The notes under the pieces: generated by a model
The model's input: only the letters and a program-made list of their open reading frames with translations
What the model was told of the DNA's origin: nothing
The model's database searches: none
Source of the DNA: Amborella trichopoda
Lineage: Eukaryota; Streptophyta; Magnoliopsida; Amborellales; Amborellaceae
Length of the DNA stretch: 64,000 bases
Direction of reading: 5' to 3'
Assembly: GCF_000471905.2 (NCBI RefSeq)
Contig: NW_006497023.1
Coordinates: forward strand, 1,035,535 to 1,099,534
Shown here: piece after piece, positions 11,161 through 21,339 of the stretch
How the letters are laid out: the number at the start of each line of letters is the position of its first letter
Numbering within the stretch: the first letter of the stretch is position 1
Made by a program: the position numbers and the translations under genes

Positions 11161-11939
11161 TCACCTCCCGATGAGTCCTCATTTTTTGCGTCTCCTCGAT
11201 TCTTGAGACTCCTCATTTTCAGGGCCTAATATGTTTCGCCTCCTTGAGGATAACGTGATTTTCAATGGAAACCATCCACCTCCTGCGACGGTCAACATCT
11301 TGTGACCGTTCGTTTCGATTTCCTGCCGAAACTCCTCCTCCACTACCGAAAAGCCTCTGCAACTTCCCCGAGGTCATCGAGAAACCACTACGCCTGTGGA
11401 AGAACTGCTAAACACCATCGAAAAGCCCCTGGGCAGCCCACTGTTACGACTTATGCCTCTTCTTCCCTTCGTTAAGACCTGCAAAATCATGGTCAGCGTT
11501 CTCCTGTTTCTCAAAAAAACCCCTGTGCTAACTAGAAACTCCTGCAACTCCAATAAGACCTTGTCCCCTTCTTTGTGGGCCTCTCCTTGTTTGACCGGAA
11601 CCTCCCCTGCTATTTGGCAAACCTCGAGCTAACTCTCTGCGGAACACCCACTGTTTCCCGGAGTTTCCACCAGGAACCCTCTTGTCACCATTAAAATTCT
11701 TTTTCTTAAGTCTTTGTACCTTTGGTGAAAAATTAATAAAAATGAGGGTTTACCCCTTTATATATAGCCGAAGTTTCCCTCAAATTCCCCTCACAAATTG
11801 TCAATCCCAATCGCGTCCAAAGAAAGCCAAATGACAAAAGGGTCGGGCTTAGACCCGAGGCTCGAGCAAATTTTTCCACCGCCCGTTAAATCCAATTCTA
11901 ACAGAAGCCAAGATCGGGTTGGGCTCGGGTCGGAGCCCA

Positions 11940-12260
11940 AATACTAACCCACACCTAGCGCCGGCTATGTTATCTAAAAGACTCAACGCCGGTTGTGTTG
12001 TTGGTGACTTCAGCACTAGCTGTGTTACTAACTTTTAACGCCAGCTGTGTGCTCAGCGACCCAGCACCGGCTGTGTTCCAAAAATAGCACAGGCTGTCGT
12101 CAATGCTGGCTGTGTTTTCAACAACCCCAGCACCGGCTTACTGGTTAAGAAACAATGTTGACTATTGTCAGCGCCGGCTGCATTTTCAATAAGGCTCAAC
12201 GCCTACTGAGTGTTCAAGAGGTGATGGTCGTTGCACCTGCCACCGGCTGTGTTTTAAAAC
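11940..12260 (+). repeat. CGCCGGCTGTGT-type degenerate repeats, block 2
   Basis: Second block of the same motif (for example 'agcgccggct' near 12170 and 'agcaccggctgtgtt' near 12062). It is separated from the first block by a TATA-like stretch (about 11760) and unique DNA. Confidence 0.6.
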
Positions 12261-12779
12261 AGTCTATTGTCACATAGCCCAAGCCAAAGCTATGTGTCTC
12301 CTACTACTGTTATCCCTGATAAAGTTGCACCTTGACTGTGACTTATTATCCCCGGCAAAGTGGCTCCCAGATCGTTCAAACTCGGCCATGAATTCTCATC
12401 CTCAGTAGGAGAGTCATACTCGTACTGCAGATTTTTATCCCTAGTGGAGTACGGGACATTTTTACTGCTACAACCACCAGTGGGTCTGCTTCACACCTAG
12501 TTATTATGTCCTCAATGAAATGAAAGACCCACATTTGTCCCCTTTTCCTCAACGAAGTCGGCCTTCCCACCGGAACCTCTTGTTGGCTTTAATCATTTTA
12601 TCCTCAAGGAGTCACACTTGCCCTCTTAACCCTCAGTAAAGCTTGCCACTCCTTGTAAGGCCACCGTTTCCATCTAAAAAGCTCATTGCTGATGTAGGGC
12701 ATTAACTATTTTATCCTCAGGGAGTCGGATTGCCATCAATAAACCTATTCCTCTTGAAGCTTCACCTACATGGCAACCC

Positions 12780-13430
12780 ACATTACGATCCAAACTATAT
12801 GACCATAAATTGTAGCAAAGGTCTAGTTACATGACCTTAAACTGCATGGTCCTAGCTGCATGACTTTAAACTGCATAACTACAGTCCAAACTATATGACT
12901 TTAAACCATAGTACACATCCTGGCTGCATGACGTTAAAATGTTTCGCACTACGGTCCAAGCTATATGACCATAAACTATAGCGGAGGTCTAGTTGCACGA
13001 CCTTAAACTGTATGGTCCTAGTTGCATGACTTTAAACTGCATAACTACAGTCCAAACTATAGGATTTTAAACCATAGTACACATCCTAGCTGTATGACAT
13101 TAAAAGGGTTCGCACTATGGTCCAAACTATACGACCATAAACTCTAGCGGAGGTCTAGTTGCACGACCTTAAATTGCATGGTCTTAGTTGCATGACTTTA
13201 AGCTGCATAACTACAGTCCAAACTATATGACTTTAAACCATTGTTCCTGGCTGCATGATGTTAAAACTGTAGTGGAGGTCTAGTTGAACGACCTTAAAGT
13301 GCATGGTCCTAGTTGCATGACTTTAAACTACATAACCACCGTCTAAGTTATATGACTTTAAACCATAGTGCATGTCCTGATCGCATGACAATAAACTGCC
13401 TTGCACGGGTCTCGGAGGCATGACCTTAAA
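12780..13430 (+). repeat. 166-bp tandem repeat in the 3' region
   Basis: 'ctatatgaccataaa' recurs at 12795, 12961 and 13127, a period of 166 bases. Each unit is itself built of about five shorter pieces with the core GCATGACTTTAAACTGCAT or close variants. A fourth, shortened unit follows. A further related piece is at 13760-13860, repeating the ACGGGTCTYGGAGGCAT end found at about 13404. Confidence 0.85.
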
Positions 13431-15208
13431 ATTCGCCCCCACATACGTGCACACACCTTTTTCTTCATGCACGTCACCCCTAACCTACCCGTTCTTGCGC
13501 GCACACCACCTTCACTACCTCCCTAGTGAGTCCTATCATTTCATCTTCCTCCATCATTCCCCAGTGCGTCTCACCTGTGCTCACAAAACGGTGAACTATC
13601 CCGCCACCTATACTAGTCGTACGCTAGTGGGTCACCATTTTTTCATCCACCTTTCATACATCATCTATCTGTCATAGGTAGCCTCGTGCCATCTCCCCAA
13701 AAAGTGAGCTAAAACCACTACCATACTGACTCTATGGCTTTCATAGGCTGCTATCCATCTCCATTACGGTCCAGCTGTACGACCTTAAACCATAGTGTAC
13801 GTCCTGGTCGTATGACAATAAACTCTTTGCACGGGTCTTGGAGGCATAAACTTAAACACGCCTCCACAATAAAAGATGAAATTATAAGCCTGGTGTATAC
13901 CTTAATAAGGGAACGCCATGACTAAAAATGACGGACGAGCATGGTTACGAAACCATGAGTAAAAACGTTTCGTGAATAAAAATCGGGCGCGGTGAAAACT
14001 TAAAAGGACAACGTGAGGAAAAATGGAAGAATAAGGGCGGACATGGCCAAAAGGTCATGGGTAAAATAGCCCCAAATAAGAAGGAAGTTGGTGAAAACCG
14101 TCTCTACGGCATCGCTTCCCAAGTCCAAGTGAAAATTCGTAAGGATGCTTAGGACCAATAAACAGGTTGATGCAGTGCTCCCCTTAACAAACGGCTTCAG
14201 CCCTCACTCAAAAAGAAAAATCCCTAGCATCACAATACCAGGGCCCCAAAAATATGATCTTCAAGGAAAAGATTCTGACAGCTTGAGTCCATTCGCCAAA
14301 AAGGGCTTGAAGGACAGAAGATTCATCAGGAAAGCGAGAAAAGTCTCATGAGGAAGAACATTATTCCCACGAGTTCACAAACACACTTTAAAAATGCTAA
14401 AGACCACTACGAAGGCAAGAAACAGACAAAGCCGGGGGGAACCTGCTAGAGACTTTGGTCCGCCTCGCCACAATTTCCTCTAGTCGACAGGCCCAGACTT
14501 TTGGGACAGTCTAACAAAATGCCCCCAACTGGACCCGACAGACATAACCCATAGAGGTATCCTAACCCTCAAAAGCAAACCTGGTGTAGCAGCAAACAAC
14601 GCGGAACAAAGGATCTTCAGCAAACCATCCAGAACAAACAAACTGGGAAATCATTTCGACAAACGAAAAGACCCCCCAAGAATTCTATGTCAGCAATGAC
14701 TTTGGATCTGCTTTGTAACGACCTTCACAACAGTGGGTAGGGGTTATGCCCAAAGATGGTCACCTCGATAAACTGAGGTACCCTACTCGTCAAGGAATCA
14801 CTAATGCACGACGCAGATGAGCACCGACCAAGGGCTCTTTTGTGGTCTATCCAAGACAAAGAAACTCAGACCAAATGAGAACAATGCCCTTTGACGCGAC
14901 ACTCAATTGCCAGACGAGCCAGATTCTGACTAACGAGCTCTGTACAAAATCCTCAACTTCAGAAACACAAACAATCCACACGAAGGTGGGGACTTCGATA
15001 AGTTCCCTCAAGAGAGTTGTTTCTCCCCCTAAAGTCTCCACAGACGGATCTACGAACAATGCATCCTTAGGTCTGAGAATCCTAGTTGCACCATTGCGTG
15101 AATCTCCTCGACGTTCACGTGGTCCTGTGGCAAGGAAGAAAAACGTAATAAAGCCGAATAAAATTTTCCAATTGTTGTCCTTATTGCTTCTCTCGAATCA
15201 CAACATTC

Positions 15209-15219
15209 GGTGGGGCAAG
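15209..15219 (+). promoter_or_regulatory. Probable polypurine tract of element 1
   Basis: ggtggggcaag immediately precedes the run of Ns. In Tat/Athila elements a GGGGGGCAA-like tract lies directly before the 3' LTR. If right, the 3' LTR begins inside the gap. Confidence 0.5.
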
Positions 15220-15423
15220 NNNNNNNNNNNNNNNNNNNNNNNNNNNNNNNNNNNNNNNNNNNNNNNNNNNNNNNNNNNNNNNNNNNNNNNNNNNNNNNNN
15301 NNNNNNNNNNNNNNNNNNNNNNNNNNNNNNNNNNNNNNNNNNNNNNNNNNNNNNNNNNNNNNNNNNNNNNNNNNNNNNNNNNNNNNNNNNNNNNNNNNNN
15401 NNNNNNNNNNNNNNNNNNNNNNN
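15220..15423. other. Assembly gap (204 N)
   Basis: Run of N. It hides the start of the 3' LTR of element 1. Open frames drawn across it are meaningless. Confidence 0.99.
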
Positions 15424-18349
15424 GGGAATCTCAACAGTCTCAGAATGGCCCTAGAACTGATCAAAATCTTCATCAGCACACCAAAAATTCATTTGCCAAG
15501 TTTCATCGAGATCAAACCTATCTAAGACAATGAACACAAATAAATAATTTCAGAAAAATTGACCCTTAGGACCCTAAAATGGACCTTGTAACTAGAACTA
15601 TATTTTTAGTATGTCAAATAGCTGTGAGACCACCTCCATTAGATCTGACACAATCGAAAACTCCTCTGGGTCACGTTTTGGCTTAATCAGGCACTCCAGG
15701 ATAAAGTTATGGGTAAAATACCGAAAAGGGAGGGGCCACACAATATTCCCATGTGGCCAGCCAACACCAATACACCACTAAAGGTGGATGTTTTCAGAGT
15801 CACGAGAAGTGACTTTCGGGGCCTATATCTCACTCGATCTAAGTCGGATCCCACTCAAATTTTGTGAGCGCGTTCATCTCATCAAGACGAGCATTTTGAT
15901 TTGTGGTACGCCCCTTGACGTTGCTCGAGTAGGAAGAAAAGCTAGAGAAAATTTGCTATTTCGTGAAGAAAGTTACAGAAAATTCAGCAGCAGCATGCCT
16001 CACTTCAACGGTAAAATCATGACACTCTCATACCTGATTGACACTAAACCAATTGAATTATATGCATAAGGTTCGAGACTATCTCTGGTCCGAACCCTGC
16101 GTACGATGAACGGTTGGATTTCACACACGAAGGTATCAAAGCTGCTATAAATTCTAACCACCGAATTTCAAGATTCTTGCCAAAAAACTCAAGAAAACAA
16201 AATCTTCATCCGGACACGAAATCAAGCTGTGTTTGTTGCAACGGGATCGTGATGGCATGCTTGGTGTGATTCAGCGAAGAAGAAACTGAAGAAAAACATC
16301 AAGAAATGAGCACACAATCGATCCAAAGTTTTCAAGATTCAAGCAAATTTCAAGGCTCGCTATCATGACTTAAAAACATGATTCATGGCTCGAAGTTGGT
16401 GTCAAATCGATCGCCATGTCGAGCCCTACAAGAAAACAATCATCTTTTGATCAAATGGGCATCAGAACAACCCCGGATCAGTCATGGAAGATCACACAAG
16501 TTCTCGAGCAGCAGCAAGGACTGTTCTAAAATTCCACACATTGTTAGGCAGGGGCAAACAAATCTTTTTGCACCATTTTTAGAATTTCTTTTAATTTAAT
16601 TAAATTTTAATTATCTTCAATTCTAAGTAGTTTTAGGCATCCACCCATGTTTGGGCCCAATTCTATATAAACATGCAAAGCCAAATTGTAAAGGACCTTC
16701 AGTTCATTTCTTCCATCATTGAATAAGATTTCAATTTTCTGCTTAAGTTCATGGCTGTCTCGGAGAGAGAGAGAGGAGAGAGAAGAAAAGGGTCGATACC
16801 CATCGGTAAGATATCTTTATCTCTCCTCCCCTCTTCTCGTCTCTATCTCTCTTTCTCTCTCTTCTTCTCATCTCTTTCTCTCTCTTCTTCTCGTCTCTAT
16901 CTCTCTTTCTCTCTTCTTCTCATCTCTATCTCTCTTTCTCTCTTTTTCTCATTTATATCTCTCTTTTTCTCGTCTCTATCTTTATTTCTCTCTCGTTTTC
17001 TTATATTTATCTCTCTTTCTCTCTCTTCTTCTCGTCTCTATCTCTCTTTCTCTCTCCTCTTCTTTTAACACAGCCGGTGATGCCCAGCTACGCCTGTCTC
17101 CTCTTCTTCTAACACAGCCGGTGATACCCAATTTCTCTTGTGTCCTATCCTTCCTCTTCTTCTAACATAGCCAGCGATGCTTAGCACCGCCTATGTCCTC
17201 GTCTTCTTCTTCTTTTAACATAACCACGATGCTTAGCACCGCCTGTGTCTTCTATCTCCTCTTCTTTTAGCACAACTAGCGATGCACAGCTTTGCCTGTG
17301 TCCTTTCTCCCCTCTTCTTCTAACTCAGTCGGTGGTGCCTAGCGCCACTTGTGTCCTCTCTTCCTCTTCTTGTAATACAGCCGACGATGCTTAGCGCTAC
17401 TTATTGTCTTGTCTCTCCTCTTCTTCTAACATAGTTGGCGATGCCTTGCGCCACCTGTATGCTCTCTCTCTTCCTTGTCTAACACAGCAAGCGTTGACGT
17501 ATTGCCACCTGTGTTTCTCTCTTTCTTTTCTTCTGACACAGCCGACGCTAGCCTATTGCCGCCTATGTCCCTTCTTTCTCTCCCTTTCTTCTATCTCCTA
17601 TTCTTTTTATTCCCTTCTTCTTCTCTTATCTTACTTCTTAGTCTCTCTCAATGATCTCTATCTTTTTTGTTATTCCTTTGTTTGATTAAAAGGGGTTGAG
17701 ATTAACCTTCCATGGTAGTCATGTCCTTTGGCAGTAACGTTGTTGTGTCAGTCAGAGTTATTGTGCCCGCTTTACTGCAACGATAGACTAACCATCGGGT
17801 CTTGCCAGTAAGTATTGATACTGTCATCTAATAGTAATTCTACTTAGTTAGTTTAGCTACCGAGCCCATTTGACTGCCATGATAGGTCAATTACCTGCCA
17901 GCTTAGTCACTGTGTTGATCTCCCCACGTGGTCAAATTTCCCTCTCCCCCATCTTTCTTCTCTCATTCTCTCTTCCTCTTTTTAGTTGTGCACACCCATG
18001 TACGTTCACCTAAGAGGTAGGGAGAGGTATGTTGACTCCCCTGTCTTATAATATTTTCCATATGTGTGTGATTGCAGAAAATAGGAGAATACAGGCAAAG
18101 GGAGGAGATTCCGAACCAGTTTATGACTGGGGGGGACTTTCTTCATGATCTAAGAGGGCACCCACGCGAGCTAGCTTGAGTATGTCTTGAACCCACCTTA
18201 AATTCCTCTCTCATTGGTTGGTCCACCTACCCTTGTTCTCCAACGTGGTTCTCGAGAGAGCGATTTCAAAAGTCTCGGGCCTCTCCGAAACCCGAGACAC
18301 ATACTGCCCGATCATCCTGATACGGAAGGCAAGATTGAGGTACCTAACA
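15424..18349 (+). mobile_element. 3' LTR of element 1
   Basis: Co-linear with 1-2929: the 'gtgaacacaaag' region, TATA box (16664-16672), gaataag, GA/CT microsatellite (16766-17065), hairpin-unit array (17067-17560) and the 'gatcatcctga' tail. It ends at 'tacctaaca' (18349), where similarity to the other two LTRs stops and no PBS follows, as expected for a 3' LTR. The true start is in the N gap, giving a length of about 3.0-3.1 kb. Confidence 0.85.
17067..17560 (+). repeat. Array of ~53-bp hairpin units in LTR 2
   Basis: Unit starts at 17067, 17111, 17164 and onwards (AACACAGCCGGTGATGC and variants), each followed by a GCCTGTGTC half and a CT-rich spacer. It is the counterpart of 1689-2200. 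Confidence 0.75.
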
Positions 18350-18740
18350 AAACAGTTCAGGAACTTCCCTGCATTCACAACAGTGACCTATTCATAGAAA
18401 AAGGGACATAATTTCCAATCCACAGATAATTTTGGCATGGTTCTAAAACCAATTTAGAATTATAATCACCGATATTTCATTTAAAATTTGTTTGAGAATA
18501 TTTGGACATGATTTGGTTAGCGAATAGTCTAACACAATATAGGTAACAGTTCTTGAAATTGCCTGCATTCACACCAGTGATCTATTCATAGAAAAAGGGG
18601 AATAATTTCCAATTCATAGAGAATTTTGGCATGGTTCCAAAACTAATTTCAAAGTAGACGCACCCATATTTCACTTAAAACTTTTTTGAGTATATTTTGA
18701 CATTATTTGGTTACTAAATAGTCTTATGCAAAAACATAGA
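18350..18740 (+). repeat. Tandem duplication of ~196 bp
   Basis: Two diverged copies run head to tail. Both contain 'cagttc', 'gcctgcattcaca' (the first copy is 'ccctgcattcaca'), 'ctattcatagaaaaaggg', 'ttttggcatggttc' and a TTTGGTTA..AATAGTCT end. The first copy begins exactly where the 3' LTR of element 1 ends. It may be part of the LTR that follows. Confidence 0.8.
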
Positions 18741-19368
18741 ATGTGCTTGGAATTTCATGTCACAGAGTTGGCATGTTCTAGCAAAAGTTTCATATCTTTC
18801 CAATCACAAGAAAGATCAGTATGAGATCTTTTACCCCCGTGAAACTAGACTCAAAGGGGTCCTTCCCCACAAAATTTCATAGTTAAGAGAAGTATTCTCA
18901 ATGCTCAAATAAATGCTTAAAAGAGAGTCATAATTCTAAAAAAAAGAGTACATGCTTAGCAAAGTACTTAGAAAAATTTCAGCTGCAATTCCTACACCCA
19001 TTTCCATAATCACACTTAAATTTCGCTATTTGATAAACAAATCAAGCCTGCATAAATCAAGACATGAGAGTCATGAGATCTCAATCCACTTACAGCACTC
19101 AAGAGGACCCTAAATTTCCCCACACAAGTCAAGCTTCCAAGGGTGGCTCAAGCTTGGAAGTTCTAAGTGTTTGAGAAGGAAGGACGTGGGAGAGAGAGAG
19201 GGCTAAAGCTTTTAGAGGTTTGTGAAGGGGGTATATTTATAGGCAAAGAAGGGGGAGGAAGCAAGCATGTGGCAAGCAAAGGGTTACAAGTGGCAAACAG
19301 AGGGCATGCAAGTGCCAAGTGGCAAATCAAGGGGCATGCAACAATCATGAGAGAGAGAGTTTCGGTCG

Positions 19369-19520
19369 TGCACGACAGTGATGCGCACGACGGTGTCACA
19401 TGTGGCAGTGATGCGCATGGCAATGTCTCGCTTGTCAGTGACATGCTTGGCGGTGTCGCGCGAGGTAGTGACGTGCTCGGCTGTGTCACGCATGGCAGTA
19501 TAGGTCGTGAGCATGTCAGT
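19369..19520 (+). repeat. ~33-bp GC-rich repeats in LTR 3
   Basis: Units of the type GCAGTGATGCGCATGGCAA / GTGTCGCGCGAGGTAGTGAC recur every 30-35 bases. They are near-palindromic in places and lie just downstream of the TATA-like sequence. Confidence 0.6.
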
Positions 19521-19559
19521 TAACTTTCTCTCTCCTATTGTCCATGACATCTCTTTTTC

Positions 19560-19745
19560 TTTCTCTGCCATGCACGGTGGCTCTCACTCTCTCTACCATG
19601 CATGGCGCCTCTCACTCTCTCTTTGTCGTGCACAACGGCTCTCACTCTCCCTCTCTTTGCCATGCATGGCCGCTCTCACACTCTCTCTCTATCATGCACA
19701 GTGGCTCTCACTCTCTCTCTTTCGTGCACGACAGCTCTCACTCTT
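19560..19745 (+). repeat. CT-rich units with palindromic cores in LTR 3
   Basis: About five units of a CATGCATGG or CGTGCACGA core plus GGCTCTCACTCTCTCTCT. Perfect palindromes: GCCATGCATGGC (19659-19670), CCATGCATGG (19596-19605), TCGTGCACGA (19722-19731). The spacing is 30-50 bases. Confidence 0.75.
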
Positions 19746-20243
19746 GTGTCGGTGACTTGATGGTGCACTTTACACACCGAAAAGTCCTGGTCCTTACATC
19801 TAACCACCTATTCATTAGTCTTCAAGTCGTGATAGACGTTCTTCTCCCATTTCTAGACCATCCAGAGCCACTCAATCATTAAAAGGTACATTCCAGAGGA
19901 TCATACTTGTGTGAACTTCATCGATCGTTTATTGAAGGAAGAGTACGAGACGAGATATTGACATTCGAGAGGGAGCCGTGTCCAACCTGAGCTGTTGAAT
20001 AGCCAGAGGTCTTTTACGAATTGATCTAAGAGGGAGCTTGCCCTGACTTATCCCACAAACCCAAAGACAGCGAGGTAGGTGCACTAGTCCATATTTTCAT
20101 CGTTAATTCAAAATCCTCTCACAAGTTGGACACGCCAATCTACAAGAGTGACACCACAAGACGCGCAAGCGACCCTCATGAGGCCATGCGGTTGTTAGAG
20201 AGGGGGCCGACCACCAGATCTGACGTAGGCACACCGACCAACC

Positions 20244-20260
20244 AGCGACTCCACTGAGGA
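20244..20260 (+). promoter_or_regulatory. PBS of the third element
   Basis: agcgactccactgagga has the same tRNA-Arg-type site as 2933-2950 and 24643-24660, in the same orientation. A leader piece follows with the GGGGAT-N6-ATCCCC hairpin (20365-20382), aligning with 3062-3079. Confidence 0.65.
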
Positions 20261-20337
20261 TAAGCCACCCCGTAGTTGGTTAAGTTCGCTCTTCAACGAA
20301 CATCTCATATCACTCTTATTTAAAAGCTTCCATGGAG

Positions 20338-20945
20338 TTATTTTCCTCCTCTGCTATTCAAGTTGGGGATTTCATCATCCCCATATTCGTAAACATACCT
20401 TTGGGATGAAACATTCCTCAATCCTTTGCTCCCAAAAGAGGAGTGTGGTGGCGAATATATTTGTGCCATAAGAGGAGCTTCCCTGGATTGCTGATTATAG
20501 AACTGGTATGATGGCTTGAAGGCTGATCGGTTTGGGACCATTCCTGGGTTGGGCTATGTTTGACCAGGTTAACCAGATTGAGGGGCCCTAGGTTAAGTTG
20601 GGCTGAGAAGTTGGTTGCATGTCCTAGGCTAAGGTTCCCCATGGCTTGGAGAACAGCTTGAGCTATCCTATTTGGATCTACAGGATTATCTACCATTGAT
20701 TGTTTCATCCCTAAAGGAACTGGGCCAGACTAGGGTTGGCTGCTAGCTAATACTAGGTTGATCGGGCCCTAAGAGGAGCTTGGTAACCCTACGGCTACTG
20801 TGGACATTAGAAGATCATGTTGCACTACCTCAAGGGGATGCTCTCTACCAGGTGGACTGAGAGCTATTAGTACATGAGGATCACTTATACTTAAATCATC
20901 AGCTTGACCACCATTGAAACCACAAACTCTATCTTGTGTTCAACA
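20338..20945 (-). pseudogene. Broken unrecognised reading frame, antisense to the third element's leader
   Basis: On the minus strand a frame runs from about 20945 to 20418 interrupted only by two TAG codons. It reads CGFNGGQADDLSISDPHVL, ALSPPGREHPLEVVQHDLLM, then SGPVPLGMKQSMVDNPVD and NRIAQAVLQAMGNLSLGHA. A second minus frame (20541-20338) stays open further and ends in YGDDEIPNLNSRGGK. The composition looks protein-like (Asp/Pro/Gln-rich, no low complexity), while the + strand is full of stops. I do not recognise the family. It could be an inverted transposon gag fragment, or an antisense ORF of the retrotransposon, a class known from some Tat elements. Its last part overlaps leader-like DNA, which weakens the case. 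Confidence 0.35.
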
Positions 20946-21339
20946 TAAGGATGGGCGTAGCACTCCGGCAAGTTTGAGGACCACACCCGGCCTACTCCCT
21001 CGGCTGTTTAGGGTACTTCAGGAGGTACAAACGTGATGATCCTTAGAGCTAGATCGGTAACTTAGTTGGTTCCAAACTGATGACTAGGTGACCTAGCTAC
21101 AGATCCAGGCTGAGGCTGGGCTCCATGGTCCCATGGGCTAGTTAGGTGTTGTCTCGATGGACGACCGGTTGATGTACCCAACCTTCAGTATGAGTTGGCG
21201 GTCGACTTAGTGTCTGACACTCCCACCACCATACTTGCATCGTAGTACATGTTACTGCTTAGGCACACAATTTTTTATCACATTTTTCAGCACCTTAGTC
21301 CCTAATGCAGAATATAGAGGAAGCAGGTCAATAAAGCCT
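20946..21339. other. No gene seen; approach to LTR of element 2
   Basis: No supported frame on either strand. The exact start of the next LTR lies in or just after this stretch. By comparison with 15424, shared LTR sequence is certain from about 21340. A candidate TGT start is at 21211, but nothing proves it. Confidence 0.4.

Larger units (their letters stand above)
9986..15210 (+). other. Long non-coding 3' region of element 1
   Basis: More than 5 kb lies between integrase and the 3' LTR without a convincing gene, as is common in large Tat/Ogre elements. It contains several tandem repeat families (listed separately) and a GAAAAC/GGGTAAAA-rich stretch at 13900-14350. The open frames at 10010-10601, 13420-13677 and 14145-14351 lack recognisable domains. 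No antisense extra ORF of the type known from Grande-like elements is obvious. Confidence 0.6.
18741..20239 (+). mobile_element. LTR of a third, different Tat-type element (start uncertain)
   Basis: The 3' boundary is set by a PBS (20244-20260). The content parallels the other LTRs without clear sequence identity: a U3-like stretch, a TATA-like 'tatatttatagg' (19232-19243), GC-rich short repeats (19369-19520), then CT-rich spacers with palindromic cores (19560-19745), then a unique tail. The left end is not visible; similarity to the neighbouring element's LTR is absent. The open frames across it are composition effects. Confidence 0.55.

Noticed and set aside
14842..15525. 227-residue open frame
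   Set aside because: Crosses 204 Ns; the readable parts show no domain.
19163..19882. Overlapping frames on both strands of the third LTR
   Set aside because: Repeat translations (His/Ser/Leu- and Thr-rich) of CT-rich palindromic units.
21211..21220. TGTCTGACAC as exact start of the LTR of element 2
   Set aside because: Plausible TG start, but the matching region of the other LTRs is hidden by the N gap or lies outside the window, so it cannot be confirmed.
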